A stretch of DNA of 64,000 bases from Microbacterium pullorum. GTDB lineage: Bacteria > Actinomycetota > Actinomycetes > Actinomycetales > Microbacteriaceae. The position numbers were made by a program, and so were the translations under genes. The DNA is taken from NCBI RefSeq assembly GCF_014836535.1, contig NZ_JACSQP010000001.1:2849-66848 (forward strand). Reading direction: 5' to 3'. Of this stretch, positions 24,820-32,879 are shown piece by piece (position 1 is the stretch's first letter; each line of letters opens with the position of its first letter). The notes beneath the pieces were generated by a model. The model worked only from the letters and a program-made list of their open reading frames with translations, was not told the origin of the DNA and made no database searches.

Positions 24820-25836
24820 GTGACCACCTTCGCCGCGCCGACGAGCGCCCCCACCCGCCCCCGCCCCCGGCGGACGTGGGTGGGGGCGCTCATCGGCGTG
24901 AGCCTGGTCGTGCTGGCCGCAGTCAGCCTGTTCGTCGGCGTCTCGGACGTCACCCCGGCCTCCCTCCTCGAGGGCGGCGCCGACGGCACCGCCGCGTTCC
25001 TCCTCGCCGCGAGCCGCGTGCCGCGCACCGTCGCGGTGCTGCTCACCGGCGCATCGCTGGGCATCGCCGGGCTCATCCTGCAGATGCTGGTGCGCAACAA
25101 GTTCGTCGAGCCGGGCACCACCGGGGTGACGGAGTTCGCCACCCTCGGCATGCTCGTGGCCATCGTGCTGTGGCCGGGCCTGGCTGTCATGGGCAAGATG
25201 GGCGTCGCCGCGGCGTTCGGGCTCGTGGGCACCTGGGTGTTCCTGCGCGTCGTGCGGGCGGTGCCGGTGCGCCAGCTGGTGCTCGTGCCGCTCGTGGGCA
25301 TCATGCTCGGCGGCATCGTCGGCGCCGTGACGGCGTTCTTCGCCTACCGCCTCGACCTGCTGCAGTCGCTCGCGCAGTGGTCACAGGGCAGCTTCGCCAC
25401 CGTCATGGCCGGCCGCTACGAGTACGTCTGGATCGCCGGCGTCATGGTGATCGTCGCCTGGGTCGCCGCCGACCGCTTCAGCGTGATCGGGCTCGGTGAG
25501 GAGTTCGCCACCAACCTGGGTCTCGACTACCGCCGCGTCGTCGCGATCGGCATGGTGATCGTCGCGGTGATCACGGCGGCGGTGCTCGTCACCGCCGGCA
25601 TGATCCCGTTCCTCGGGCTCGTCGTGCCCAACATCGTGAGCCTCATCATCGGCGACAACGTGCGCCGCTCGATCCCGTGGGTCGCCGGCCTCGGCGCGCT
25701 GTTCGTGCTGGCCTGCGACCTCATCGCCCGTACCGTGCGGTTCCCGTACGAGATCCCGCTGTCGGTCATCGTCGGCGTGGTCGGTGCGGGCCTGTTCCTC
25801 TGGCTGCTGCTGCGAAAGGGGAGTCGTGCCCACTGA
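24820..25836 (+). CDS. Siderophore ABC transporter permease (FecCD family), first subunit
   Basis: Integral membrane subunit of 338 residues with about nine or ten helices. Family features include 'ASRVPRTVAVLLTGASLGIA' near residue 65, 'LVPLVGIMLGGIVGA' and 'IPFLGLVVPNIVSLIIGDN' near residue 265, the coupling region to the ATPase. GTG start 30 nt after the binding-protein stop. It pairs with the next permease as a heterodimer in the iron-siderophore importer. Confidence 0.9.
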   Translation: MTTFAAPTSAPTRPRPRRTWVGALIGVSLVVLAAVSLFVGVSDVTPASLLEGGADGTAAFLLAASRVPRTVAVLLTGASLGIAGLILQMLVRNKFVEPGTTGVTEFATLGMLVAIVLWPGLAVMGKMGVAAAFGLVGTWVFLRVVRAVPVRQLVLVPLVGIMLGGIVGAVTAFFAYRLDLLQSLAQWSQGSFATVMAGRYEYVWIAGVMVIVAWVAADRFSVIGLGEEFATNLGLDYRRVVAIGMVIVAVITAAVLVTAGMIPFLGLVVPNIVSLIIGDNVRRSIPWVAGLGALFVLACDLIARTVRFPYEIPLSVIVGVVGAGLFLWLLLRKGSRAH

Positions 25837-26842
25837 CATCGCCACCCGCCCCGCCGCGACCCTGCCGGTGCGCGCGCGCCTGGCATCCGTCTGGTCACGC
25901 CCCGGCGTGCGGCTCGGGGTGCTCGTCGTGGCCGTCGCCGTGCTCGCGGCGCTGTACCTGTTCACCGCGGTGCCCGGGTCGCTGGCGTATGCGGTGAAGA
26001 TCCGCGGACTCAGCGTCATCGCGATGGCGGTCGTGGCGACCGCGGTCGGCGTCTCGACGGTGATCTTCCACACGATCACGCAGAACCGCATCCTGACGCC
26101 CTCGATCATGGGCTTCGACGCCTTCTACATGCTCGTGTCCACGGTGATCGTGTTCCTCCTCGGGGCGACGACGCTCCTGCGCGCCGACCCGGTGGTGCTG
26201 TGGCTCGTGCAGGTGGTGGTCATGGTCGCGTTCAGCGTGTTCCTGTTCACCTGGCTCTTCGGCGGAAAGCGCCGATCGATCCACCTGATGCTGCTGGTGG
26301 GCATCGTGCTCGGCACGTTCTTCCGCAGCATCACCGAGTGGATGCAGCGGATGCTGGACCCGCTCGATTTCCAGGTACTCACCGACACCGCGTTCGCCTC
26401 GCTCACCCGGCCCGACGAGACGCTGCTGGTGCTCACCGGCAGCCTCGTGGTGCTCGCCTGCCTGGCGGTGCGACCGCTGCTCGGCACCCTCGACGTGCTC
26501 ACCCTCGGCGAACCGGCCGCGGTGGGCCTCGGCGTGAACCACCGCCGCGTCATCATGGCCCTGTTCGCGGTCGTCTCGGTGATGGTCGCGGCATCCACCG
26601 CGCTTGTGGGTCCCATCCTCTTCTTCGGCCTCATCGTCGCGAACCTCGCCTACTCGTACGCCGGCACTTTCCGGCACCGGTGGACGCTGCCGACCGCGGC
26701 GCTGCTCGGCGTCGTGTTCCTGCTCGGCGGGCAGCTGCTGCTCGAGCGCGTGTTCGGGTTCGGCGGCAGCCTGTCGATGATGATCGAATTCGCCGGTGGA
26801 CTGTTCTTCCTCTATCTCGTGCTGCGAAAGGGGGCGCGATGA
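25826..26842 (+). CDS. Siderophore ABC transporter permease (FecCD family), second subunit
   Basis: Second membrane subunit, 338 residues. It carries the family pattern in a diverged form: 'GFDAFYMLVSTVIVFLLGA', 'LMLLVGIVLGTFFRS' and 'LVGPILFFGLIVANLAYS' near the C-terminal third. The GTG at 25826 follows AAAGGGGAG and overlaps the end of the first permease by 11 nt, so the subunits are coupled; an in-frame ATG at 25784 would add 14 Cys-rich residues unlike the family and is rejected. Confidence 0.88.
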   Translation: MPTDIATRPAATLPVRARLASVWSRPGVRLGVLVVAVAVLAALYLFTAVPGSLAYAVKIRGLSVIAMAVVATAVGVSTVIFHTITQNRILTPSIMGFDAFYMLVSTVIVFLLGATTLLRADPVVLWLVQVVVMVAFSVFLFTWLFGGKRRSIHLMLLVGIVLGTFFRSITEWMQRMLDPLDFQVLTDTAFASLTRPDETLLVLTGSLVVLACLAVRPLLGTLDVLTLGEPAAVGLGVNHRRVIMALFAVVSVMVAASTALVGPILFFGLIVANLAYSYAGTFRHRWTLPTAALLGVVFLLGGQLLLERVFGFGGSLSMMIEFAGGLFFLYLVLRKGAR

Positions 26843-27597
26843 TCGCGCTCGATTCGGTCTCCAAGGCCTACAACGGACGCACGGTGCTCGACGACGTGTC
26901 GATCGAGTTCGGTGGCGAGGGGGTCACGGCGCTCATCGGCCCCAACGGTGCCGGCAAGTCGACCCTCTTCAGCCTCGTCGGCCGGCTCATCCGTCCCGAT
27001 GCCGGCACCGTCACCGTCGATGGCATGGATGTGCGCACCGCCGCGTCGGGCGACCTCGCCACGACTCTCGCGGTGCTGCGGCAGGACAACCACATCGCCG
27101 CACGTCTCACGGTGCAGGACCTCGTGGAGTTCGGCCGGTTTCCGCATTCGAAGGGGCGCCTGACGGTCGTCGACCGCGAGCACATCGACCGCGCGATCGC
27201 CTACCTCGATCTGGAGGCGTTCCGCGGACGGTTCCTCGACGAGCTGTCGGGAGGGCAGCGCCAGCGCGCGTTCATCGCGATGGTGCTCGCGCAGGACACC
27301 AAGTACGTGCTGCTGGACGAGCCGCTGAACAACCTCGACGTGCGCCACATGGGCGAGATCATGAAGCTCGTGCGGCGCATGGCGCTGGAGTTGGGCAAGG
27401 TCGTCGTGGTGGTGCTGCACGACATCAACTTCGCCGCCACCTACTCCGACCGCATCGTCGCGATGCGCGACGGCCGCGTGGTCGCCGATGCGCCGGTCGC
27501 AGAGATCATGCGCCCCGAGGTGCTGGGTGAGGTCTACGAGACCCGCGTGGACGTGCGCGAGATCGACGGACGCCCGGTCGCCCTGTACTACGCCTGA
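26839..27597 (+). CDS. Siderophore ABC transporter ATP-binding protein
   Basis: Nucleotide-binding subunit of 252 residues of the FecE/FepC type. Visible motifs: Walker A 'GPNGAGKSTLFS', Q-loop 'VLRQDNHIAARLTVQDLV', signature 'LSGGQRQRAFIAMVLAQ', Walker B 'YVLLDEPLNNLD' and H-loop 'VVLHDINFAA'. Its ATG overlaps the stop of the second permease (ATGA), completing the importer operon. Its stop codon directly abuts the stop codon of the convergent small membrane-protein gene with no bases between, leaving no room for a hairpin terminator. Confidence 0.92.
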   Translation: MIALDSVSKAYNGRTVLDDVSIEFGGEGVTALIGPNGAGKSTLFSLVGRLIRPDAGTVTVDGMDVRTAASGDLATTLAVLRQDNHIAARLTVQDLVEFGRFPHSKGRLTVVDREHIDRAIAYLDLEAFRGRFLDELSGGQRQRAFIAMVLAQDTKYVLLDEPLNNLDVRHMGEIMKLVRRMALELGKVVVVVLHDINFAATYSDRIVAMRDGRVVADAPVAEIMRPEVLGEVYETRVDVREIDGRPVALYYA

Positions 27598-27828
27598 CTA
27601 CAGCTGTGCGCCGTCGTCGTCGCGATCGTAGATGCCGGTGTTGCGGCCGCGCCACGATTCGTAGGCGATGAGCCAGCCGACCGAGATCGCGCCGGCGAGC
27701 ACGAGCCCGAGCCAGACGTTGTCCATGACGAGGCCGAACAGCACGCCGGCGACGAGCAGCAGCACGGTGCCGGCGATCCAGCCGATGCGGCCGCGGGGCC
27801 ATCCGGATCCGGTGCGAGGGTCGGTCAT
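27598..27828 (-). CDS. Small two-helix membrane protein
   Basis: A 76-residue protein I do not recognise by name. Two adjoining hydrophobic segments ('IGWIAGTVLLLVAGVLFGLV' and 'VWLGLVLAGAISVGWLIAYE') are followed by an acidic tail 'RNTGIYDRDDDGAQL'. Such small proteins are common in Microbacteriaceae and usually lack a function. Codon bias is normal. A TAGGCT -10 box 6 nt before the ATG overlaps the stop codon of the upstream kinase gene, suggesting its own leaderless transcript. Confidence 0.7.
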   Translation of the reverse strand: MTDPRTGSGWPRGRIGWIAGTVLLLVAGVLFGLVMDNVWLGLVLAGAISVGWLIAYESWRGRNTGIYDRDDDGAQL

Positions 27829-27834
27829 GCCGTC

Positions 27835-27840
27835 AGCCTA
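27835..27840 (-). promoter_or_regulatory. -10 box built on the upstream stop codon
   Basis: TAGGCT on the minus strand. Its first three bases are the TAG stop (27838-27840) of the APH-family gene, and it stands 6 nt before ATG 27828. Confidence 0.55.
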
Positions 27841-28851
27841 CGCGCCGAGCTGTTCGCGGAGCAGGCAGCAGGCCACCGCACCCTGTGTGAGCTGGAACTC
27901 ACTCAGCGTGGGCAGGCCCGGCGGGGCCGGGCGCCGGCCGGCATCCAGCATGAACCCCGCGAAGGCGGCCAGCACCCCCGCCACCGCTGCGTCGTCGGCG
28001 GCGGCGAACACGGGGTGCGTGGCGCGCAGCCGCGCGATGTCGGCATCCGCGTCGTGCATCCGCACATCGACCAGCAGCAGCACCGCATCGAACCAGGGTG
28101 CGCCGCGCGCCGCCCAGGGCCAGTCAACGAGGACCGCAGTGCCCGCGGCATCCAGCAGGATGTTGTCGCTGCGCGCGTCGTAGTGCACGAGCGACTCGCC
28201 CCGGCACTGCGCGACGACGTCGGGTGCCGCGGCCGCCCAGCGCGGCGCCCGCTCCCAGGCCCACGCCACGTCGGGGTCGGTGAGAGCGGCGGTGAGAGGA
28301 TGCCCGGGCTCGCCTGACGGCGCGTGCGTGTGGTCGTCCGTGGGCGGGTCGGCGAGCAGTCGCGCCCAGCCGCCGGCGAGCTCGGCGACGTGGCCGTCGA
28401 TGGGGCGCAGAACCCGCCGCGCCGCCGCATCGAGCGGCGCGGCGGCGACGCGGGCGAAGGCATCCAGCGTCGCCTCGAGGGCGTCGGGCTGCCACGGGAG
28501 GCGGGGGCTGGCGCCGTCGATCTCCTCGAAGGCGAGCGCGATCCAGTCATCGCCGCCGGCCGTGCCGATGAGCCGCGGCGCGGGGACGCCGCCGGGGAGC
28601 ACGGCGGCCACGGCGGCCTCGCGGCGGTGGATGCCGACGACCTGGGGATTGCGGTCGGCCGTGGCCGTCTTGACGAATGCGCGTCGGCCGTCGGCGCACA
28701 GCACGCGGTCGGCGGAGCCGGGGGAGAACCCGCCGGACTGGCTGCGGGCCGCGACGACGGGCGAGCCGAGCAGGTCGGCCACGGCGTCGCGCACTTGGGC
28801 GGGGATCTCGTCCCAGCCGACGCGGCGTGGGGGAGCGGAGAGCGACGTCAT
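27838..28851 (-). CDS. APH-family phosphotransferase
   Basis: Aminoglycoside-phosphotransferase-fold kinase of 337 residues. The catalytic loop is 'SLVHYDARSDNILLD', matching HxDxxxxN, with the metal-binding aspartate in 'VLVDWPWA'. An N-lobe lysine is plausible in 'RRAFVKTA'. The fold covers drug kinases and also choline, homoserine and other small-molecule kinases, so antibiotic resistance should not be inferred. The ATG at 28851 is used instead of an upstream in-frame start because the kinase domain begins there and CAGACT stands 6 nt before it. Confidence 0.85.
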   Translation of the reverse strand: MTSLSAPPRRVGWDEIPAQVRDAVADLLGSPVVAARSQSGGFSPGSADRVLCADGRRAFVKTATADRNPQVVGIHRREAAVAAVLPGGVPAPRLIGTAGGDDWIALAFEEIDGASPRLPWQPDALEATLDAFARVAAAPLDAAARRVLRPIDGHVAELAGGWARLLADPPTDDHTHAPSGEPGHPLTAALTDPDVAWAWERAPRWAAAAPDVVAQCRGESLVHYDARSDNILLDAAGTAVLVDWPWAARGAPWFDAVLLLVDVRMHDADADIARLRATHPVFAAADDAAVAGVLAAFAGFMLDAGRRPAPPGLPTLSEFQLTQGAVACCLLREQLGA

Positions 28852-28857
28852 CCCGGG

Positions 28858-28863
28858 AGTCTG
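28858..28863 (-). promoter_or_regulatory. -10 box (leaderless) of the APH-family gene
   Basis: CAGACT on the minus strand, 6 nt before ATG 28851; the same hexamer and spacing precede nadE. Confidence 0.4.
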
Positions 28864-28940
28864 GCACAGGGGAAAGGCGGGACGGCGGCGGCGGTGGGTC
28901 GGCCGTTGGTCCGCGCATCTCACGGTGGCCGCGCGGTCGC

Positions 28941-29027
28941 GCGCACAACGTCGCCTTTCCGGGGGGCTTCGGGCCGGTAGGCCTCGGAATCGGTGGTCGT
29001 TCGGCCCGGATTGGAGACGTTGTGCAC
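28941..29027 (-). repeat. Palindromic repeat, copy 1 (inverted orientation)
   Basis: An 87-nt element with terminal inverted repeats GCGCACAACGTCGCC and GGAGACGTTGTGCAC (13 of 15 complementary). Read on the minus strand it begins GTGCACAACGTCTCCAATCC and aligns with copies 2 and 3. It lies just downstream of the AlkA-like gene. Confidence 0.85.
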
Positions 29028-29045
29028 ACCGGTCACGGGGCGCTG

Positions 29046-30053
29046 TCAGCGGTCGCGGTGATCCTCGGGGTGCAGGCGCGGGCCGCGGCGCTGCTCGCGC
29101 ACGCCGCTGGCGTAGATGAGCCGGATCACCCGCTGCCGGTGACCGGCCCAGGGCTCCAGCAGCTCCAGCATCCCGTCGTCGTCGACGCGGTGCCCGGTCA
29201 GGGCATTGCCCACCTCGTGCGCCAGGTGGTAATCCGCGACGCTGACCGCGTCGGGGTCGCCGAGCGCGCGGATGCGGGTCTCGGCGGAGGTCCAGATGCC
29301 GATGCCCCGCAGGCTCATCAGCACGCGGTCCACGGCCTCGCCGGCACCGGCATCCGTCACCGCCGCCACGATCGTGTCACCCCTGCGGGCCGTCTCGACG
29401 ATCGTGCGTGCCTGCGGTGGCTCGACGCCGGCGCGATGCCACGCCCAACTCGGGATGCGCCGCCAGCCGTCGATCGACGGCGGCGCGAACATCGGCTTCG
29501 GGGTGGGACCGGGCGCGCGCTCGCCGAAGCGGCTCACCAGCACCCGCCACGCGCCGAAGGCCTGCAGGCCGGTGACCTTCTGCTCGATCACTGCGCTCGC
29601 GAGGGCCTCGAAGACGAGGTCGGTGCGGCCGATGCGCAGCCCCGGGTTGCGGCGGTGCACCTCGGCGATGAGCGGATGCCGCCCGGCGTCGAAGCCAGTG
29701 GGGTCGTCGAGCCCGCCGCACAGGGCGGGCAGCTGGTGCAGGGCCCACTCGGCGCCAGGGCCCCACGCGGCCGCCCGGACACGGTCGCGGTCGGCGCGGA
29801 TCGCGAGGGTCGCGACGCCCTCGGGGGTGTGGCTCGCGCGCCACAGCACCGGTCCGTCGACGGCGAAGGCCGGGTCGTTGACGCCGTGACGCTGGTAGCG
29901 GATGGCCCGCGCCGCATCGATCGGCACGCGAGGCCGGTATTCGGTCTCGAGGGGCCGCGCGTCGCGGGCGCGCGGGTCGGGGCGCGTGGAAAGCGGGCGC
30001 CCGGGGGCACGGATGGAGCCCGCCGGCAGCCGTTCGCCCGTTCCCATGGTCAC
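29046..30053 (-). CDS. AlkA-like DNA-3-methyladenine glycosylase
   Basis: Base-excision repair glycosylase of the helix-hairpin-helix superfamily, 335 residues, removing alkylated purines from DNA. The HhH and catalytic segment reads 'SLRGIGIWTSAETRIRALG' followed by 'DAVSVADYHLA', where the Asp after 'VA' is the usual catalytic residue. 'VFEALASAVIEQKVTGLQA' precedes it, as in the family. The N-terminal ~45 residues are basic and probably disordered. The start may be ATG 30053 or 30047. The gene is bracketed by inverted copies of an 86-87 nt palindromic repeat. Confidence 0.85.
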   Translation of the reverse strand: MTMGTGERLPAGSIRAPGRPLSTRPDPRARDARPLETEYRPRVPIDAARAIRYQRHGVNDPAFAVDGPVLWRASHTPEGVATLAIRADRDRVRAAAWGPGAEWALHQLPALCGGLDDPTGFDAGRHPLIAEVHRRNPGLRIGRTDLVFEALASAVIEQKVTGLQAFGAWRVLVSRFGERAPGPTPKPMFAPPSIDGWRRIPSWAWHRAGVEPPQARTIVETARRGDTIVAAVTDAGAGEAVDRVLMSLRGIGIWTSAETRIRALGDPDAVSVADYHLAHEVGNALTGHRVDDDGMLELLEPWAGHRQRVIRLIYASGVREQRRGPRLHPEDHRDR

Positions 30054-30135
30054 GCCGCCACCCTACGTCGCGTTCCTGACATCGGCCCCCGGCGGCACGT
30101 CGGCAGCTGTCGGCGGCGGGTGCGGCGGGACCGGC

Positions 30136-30221
30136 GTGCACAATGTCGCTGATCCGCGCCGAATGGTGGGTGAAACCGCGGTTTGCGGGGAGTAACGCCG
30201 CGGATTGGCGACATTGTGCGC
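30136..30221 (+). repeat. Palindromic repeat, copy 2
   Basis: An 86-nt element whose 25-nt ends (starting GTGCACAATGTCGCTGATCC, ending GGCGACATTGTGCGC) are complementary at 21 of 25 positions. The centre contains GAAACCGCGGT, shared with copy 3. Confidence 0.9.
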
Positions 30222-30307
30222 GGGGCGTGCGGGCACGTGCGGCACCGCGGTGTCACTGACCGGGCGGCGGGTGCAGCGCCGCGGGCGGCGGGGATGGCGG
30301 GGCTGGC

Positions 30308-30393
30308 GTGCACAACGTCGCTAATCTGCGCCGGATGGCGGGCGAAACCGCGGTGTGCGGGCCGCAAGACCCCGTAATGGCGACATTGTGCGC
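30308..30393 (+). repeat. Palindromic repeat, copy 3
   Basis: Same length, ends and central GAAACCGCGGT as copy 2, with scattered substitutions. It starts GTGCACAACGTCGCTAATC and ends GGCGACATTGTGCGC. Confidence 0.9.
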
Positions 30394-30480
30394 CGGAGCG
30401 TGCGGGCACGGGCGCGCCCCGGCAGCGCGCGGGCGCGGCAGCGCTCGGGCGCGAGCCGCCCGGGCGTGACCCTGCGCGGG

Positions 30481-31221
30481 TCAGAAGCGGTCGGGCGAGG
30501 GGGAGCCGTGGCCGTAGCGGATGACGACGTCGGCGTGGCGGTCGAAGCGGTAGCCGACGCCGCGCACGGTGCGCACGATGTCCTCGTAGCGGCCGAGCTT
30601 GGCGCGCAGGCGTCGCACGTGCACGTCGATCGTGCGCTCGCCGGGGGCCTCGTCATCGGTCGTGCCCTGCCAGAGCGACGACACCAGCTCGGTGCGCTCG
30701 ATCGTGCGACCCTCGCGCAGCACGAGGTACTGCAGCAGCTCGAACTCCTTGAAGGTGAACGCCGCCGAGGAGCCGTCGATCAGCACGCGCTTGCGCGAGA
30801 TGTCGACAGTGACCCCGCCGGGGGCGGAGTCCTCGTCGGGGTCGTCCTGCTGGGTGCGGGCCACCGCACTCGGCTCGTGGAGCGCGAGGCGCACGACGTC
30901 CACGTCTCGGCCGCCGGCAGTCGTGGGTGCCAGCGCCACGGTGGCGTAGGTCTCCGCGTGCGGGGCGAGTTCGCCCAGCGTGCGACGCAGCGCCTCGACG
31001 AGCACCGAGAGTGACACGCCGTCCTGGGCTGCCTTCAGCTCGTCGATGCCGACATACAGCGCGAAGCCGCGGGGAGCGGTTCCGGCGGGCACCTGCCGGG
31101 CAGCGGCAGCCGCCGGAGCCGCGGGAGCGGCGGCGACCACGGGCGCCACCGGCGCGACGTCTTCGACGGCGCGCAGGTGACGGGTAGCGGCGGGACGGGT
31201 GAGGAGCGCGGTGTTCGACAT
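30481..31221 (-). CDS. Winged-helix (OmpR/PhoB C-terminal type) transcriptional regulator
   Basis: A 246-residue protein with a C-terminal OmpR-type winged helix (about residues 145-235: 'LIDGSSAAFTFKEFELLQYL', 'GERTIDVHVRRLRAKLG' and 'IVRTVRGVGYRFD') but no receiver domain. The N-terminal part has an Ala-rich stretch and then a small unrecognised domain (about 60-130: 'RGFALYVGIDELKAAQDGVS'). It therefore does not respond to a conventional kinase. The ATG at 31221 has AAGGA at good spacing; the frame stays open much further upstream, but that extension looks non-coding. It is divergent from the LacI gene. Targets unknown. Confidence 0.78.
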   Translation of the reverse strand: MSNTALLTRPAATRHLRAVEDVAPVAPVVAAAPAAPAAAAARQVPAGTAPRGFALYVGIDELKAAQDGVSLSVLVEALRRTLGELAPHAETYATVALAPTTAGGRDVDVVRLALHEPSAVARTQQDDPDEDSAPGGVTVDISRKRVLIDGSSAAFTFKEFELLQYLVLREGRTIERTELVSSLWQGTTDDEAPGERTIDVHVRRLRAKLGRYEDIVRTVRGVGYRFDRHADVVIRYGHGSPSPDRF

Positions 31222-31662
31222 GGGAGAAGTCCTTGTGGAGTGGAACCCGGGCAATGCGCCTGGAGCGGGTTCGAGCTGTGTTGCGGGCGGCCGGTCGGCC
31301 GGGTGGCGAGCATGCGACGACGCGTGATCGGCGTTCGTTACGGTGCTGAGGAGCTCGGCCGCGGCGTTCAGATCAGCGGCGGCGCGAGCCCGGCGGGTTC
31401 GTCGGGTCAGCGGCACATTCGGCAACACATGACAGCAACACGGCCGGCCATCATCATGGCGGCAGTCCCGTTCGCCTCCACGGCGGACAGAGAGCGTGCG
31501 TTGTCAGTCATGTCGGCCATTATGACCAACGATGTCGAAGCGTGTCAAACCGCACGGATGCCGCTGCTCGCGGATGACGAAATGTGACAGATTGCTCAAT
31601 CCGCCGAGCAGTGTCGGCGCGCACCGCAGTCGACGGATAAGTTGCCAATTGCCACAAACCCC

Positions 31663-31691
31663 TTGACGACATGCGCGCAACGCATCAAACT
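31663..31691 (+). promoter_or_regulatory. Promoter of the LacI-family gene
   Basis: TTGACG (31663-31668) and CAAACT (31686-31691) are separated by 17 bp, a good sigma-70-type arrangement. The twin operators begin 5 bp downstream, covering the transcription start. Confidence 0.65.
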
Positions 31692-31696
31692 GCATG

Positions 31697-31723
31697 TCGA
31701 AGCGCTTCCGCGAAGCGCTTCGA
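31697..31723. promoter_or_regulatory. Twin LacI-type operators
   Basis: Two GAAGCGCTTC cores (31699-31708 and 31712-31721) stand 13 bp apart immediately after the -10 box. The second is flanked as CGAAGCGCTTCG, a perfect 12-bp palindrome with the central CG typical of LacI/GalR operators. The position implies autorepression. Confidence 0.85.
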
Positions 31724-31746
31724 TCGACCAGGACGACGGAGTCAAC

Positions 31747-32778
31747 GTGGCAAACATCAACGAGGTGGCCGAGGCGGCCGGGGTGTCCATCAGCACCGTC
31801 TCGTACGCCCTGAGTGGCAAGCGACCGGTGTCGCCGGCCACGCGGCGACGCATCGAAGACGCCGTGCGCGTCCTCGACTACAGTCCCAACGCCGGTGCTC
31901 GCATGCTGGCGGGACGCCGCACGCAGATCTTCGCGCTCACCGAGCCGCTGCGCAAAGACACCCACGCCCCGACGCACATGGCGTTCGTGCTGGCCACGGC
32001 GATCGCGGCACGTCGCAACGAGTACGACATCCTGCTGCTCACCGATGAGGAGGCCCAGGCCGGGATGCGCCGGGTCGCGGCCAGCGGGCTGGTCGATGCG
32101 ATCCTCGTGCTCGACGTCGCCCCCGACGACGCGCGCGTCGCGTTGGCCCGGCAGATCGCCACCCCCACCGTGTTCATCGGGATCCCCGACGACTCCGATG
32201 GTCTCATCTGCGTCGACCTCGACTTCGAGGCCGCTGCGGCCATGGCGGTGGATCGCCTCGCCGATGCCGGGCACCGCTCGGTCGGTCTGGTCGGGCAGAT
32301 CGAAACCGCGTACACGACGTCGAACTTCCCGCCGCGCGTGCGCTCCGCGGTGTTCGACCGTGCGCGCGAGCGCGCGATCTCGGCCGCCCACGCGAACACC
32401 GGCGTGACGCAGAGCGACCGCACGGCTGCCCGACGAGCAGCCGCGTCGCTGCTCGACGGCGGGGCGACCGGCCTGGTGCTGCACTGCACCGACGATGCGC
32501 ACGCCGCGGTGCTCGCCGAGATCGCCGACCGCGGTCTGCGCGTGCCCGAGGATGTGTCGGTCGTCTCGGTGGGGGCCTCGTTCGACACCGCGGCGCTGTC
32601 CACGCCGCTGGACTCGATCCCGCTGGTGCCCGCGGCCTCCTGCGACCTGGCCGTCGAGTTGGCGCTGGAGGCGCTCGAGCCCGCGGGCGCCACGCCCGGT
32701 GTGCGTCTCATCACGCCCACCTACCACCGGCGCGGCTCCATCGCCCCACCCCCTGATCCGCGCGTCGAGGCTGATTGA
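31747..32778 (+). CDS. LacI-family transcriptional regulator
   Basis: Sugar-responsive repressor of 343 residues. The N-terminal helix-turn-helix 'NEVAEAAGVSISTVSYALSG' with hinge 'RPVSPATRRRIEDAVRVLDY' is unmistakable, followed by a periplasmic-binding-like effector domain ('VSVVSVGASFDTAALSTPLD' near the C-terminus). The GTG at 31747 with CGGAG upstream is chosen over an earlier ATG because the DNA-binding domain starts there. It should bind the GAAGCGCTTC palindromes in its own promoter and in front of the downstream sugar operon, with a xyloglucan- or glucoside-derived sugar as the likely inducer (inference). Confidence 0.9.
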   Translation: MANINEVAEAAGVSISTVSYALSGKRPVSPATRRRIEDAVRVLDYSPNAGARMLAGRRTQIFALTEPLRKDTHAPTHMAFVLATAIAARRNEYDILLLTDEEAQAGMRRVAASGLVDAILVLDVAPDDARVALARQIATPTVFIGIPDDSDGLICVDLDFEAAAAMAVDRLADAGHRSVGLVGQIETAYTTSNFPPRVRSAVFDRARERAISAAHANTGVTQSDRTAARRAAASLLDGGATGLVLHCTDDAHAAVLAEIADRGLRVPEDVSVVSVGASFDTAALSTPLDSIPLVPAASCDLAVELALEALEPAGATPGVRLITPTYHRRGSIAPPPDPRVEAD

Positions 32779-32815
32779 ACGCCGCGGCATCACGGGATTC
32801 TTCTGCGCGTCGCTA

Positions 32816-32831
32816 GTCGAAGCGCTTCGAC
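32816..32831. promoter_or_regulatory. LacI-type operator of the sugar operon
   Basis: GTCGAAGCGCTTCGAC is a perfect 16-bp palindrome 48 nt upstream of the binding-protein start. It shares its core with the two operators in the regulator's own promoter. Confidence 0.88.
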
Positions 32832-32879
32832 AACCTGACAGATCGACCGACGACGGTCACCGAGAAAGGAGTGCCGACG

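Larger units (their letters stand above)
30054..30480. other. 427-nt intergenic region carrying two repeat copies
   Basis: No coding frame with recognisable features is present. The region holds two direct copies of the palindromic repeat (30136-30221 and 30308-30393), separated by 86 nt of G+C-rich sequence. It separates the start of the AlkA-like gene from the end of the winged-helix regulator gene. Confidence 0.7.
31222..31746. other. 525-nt divergent regulatory region
   Basis: This gap separates the winged-helix regulator and the lacI-type gene. The right end holds the lacI promoter and twin operators. The left ~350 nt are less G+C-rich than the coding neighbours and hold no convincing gene; a 52-codon frame starting at 31429 lacks a Shine-Dalgarno sequence and coding bias. 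Confidence 0.6.

Noticed and set aside
27838..28851. Aminoglycoside resistance gene.
   Set aside because: The APH fold is shared by many small-molecule kinases and nothing in the sequence or neighbourhood points to a drug substrate.
31429..31587. Small plus-strand frame of 52 codons in the lacI upstream region.
   Set aside because: No ribosome-binding site, weak codon bias and no recognisable protein features; it lies in less G+C-rich intergenic DNA.
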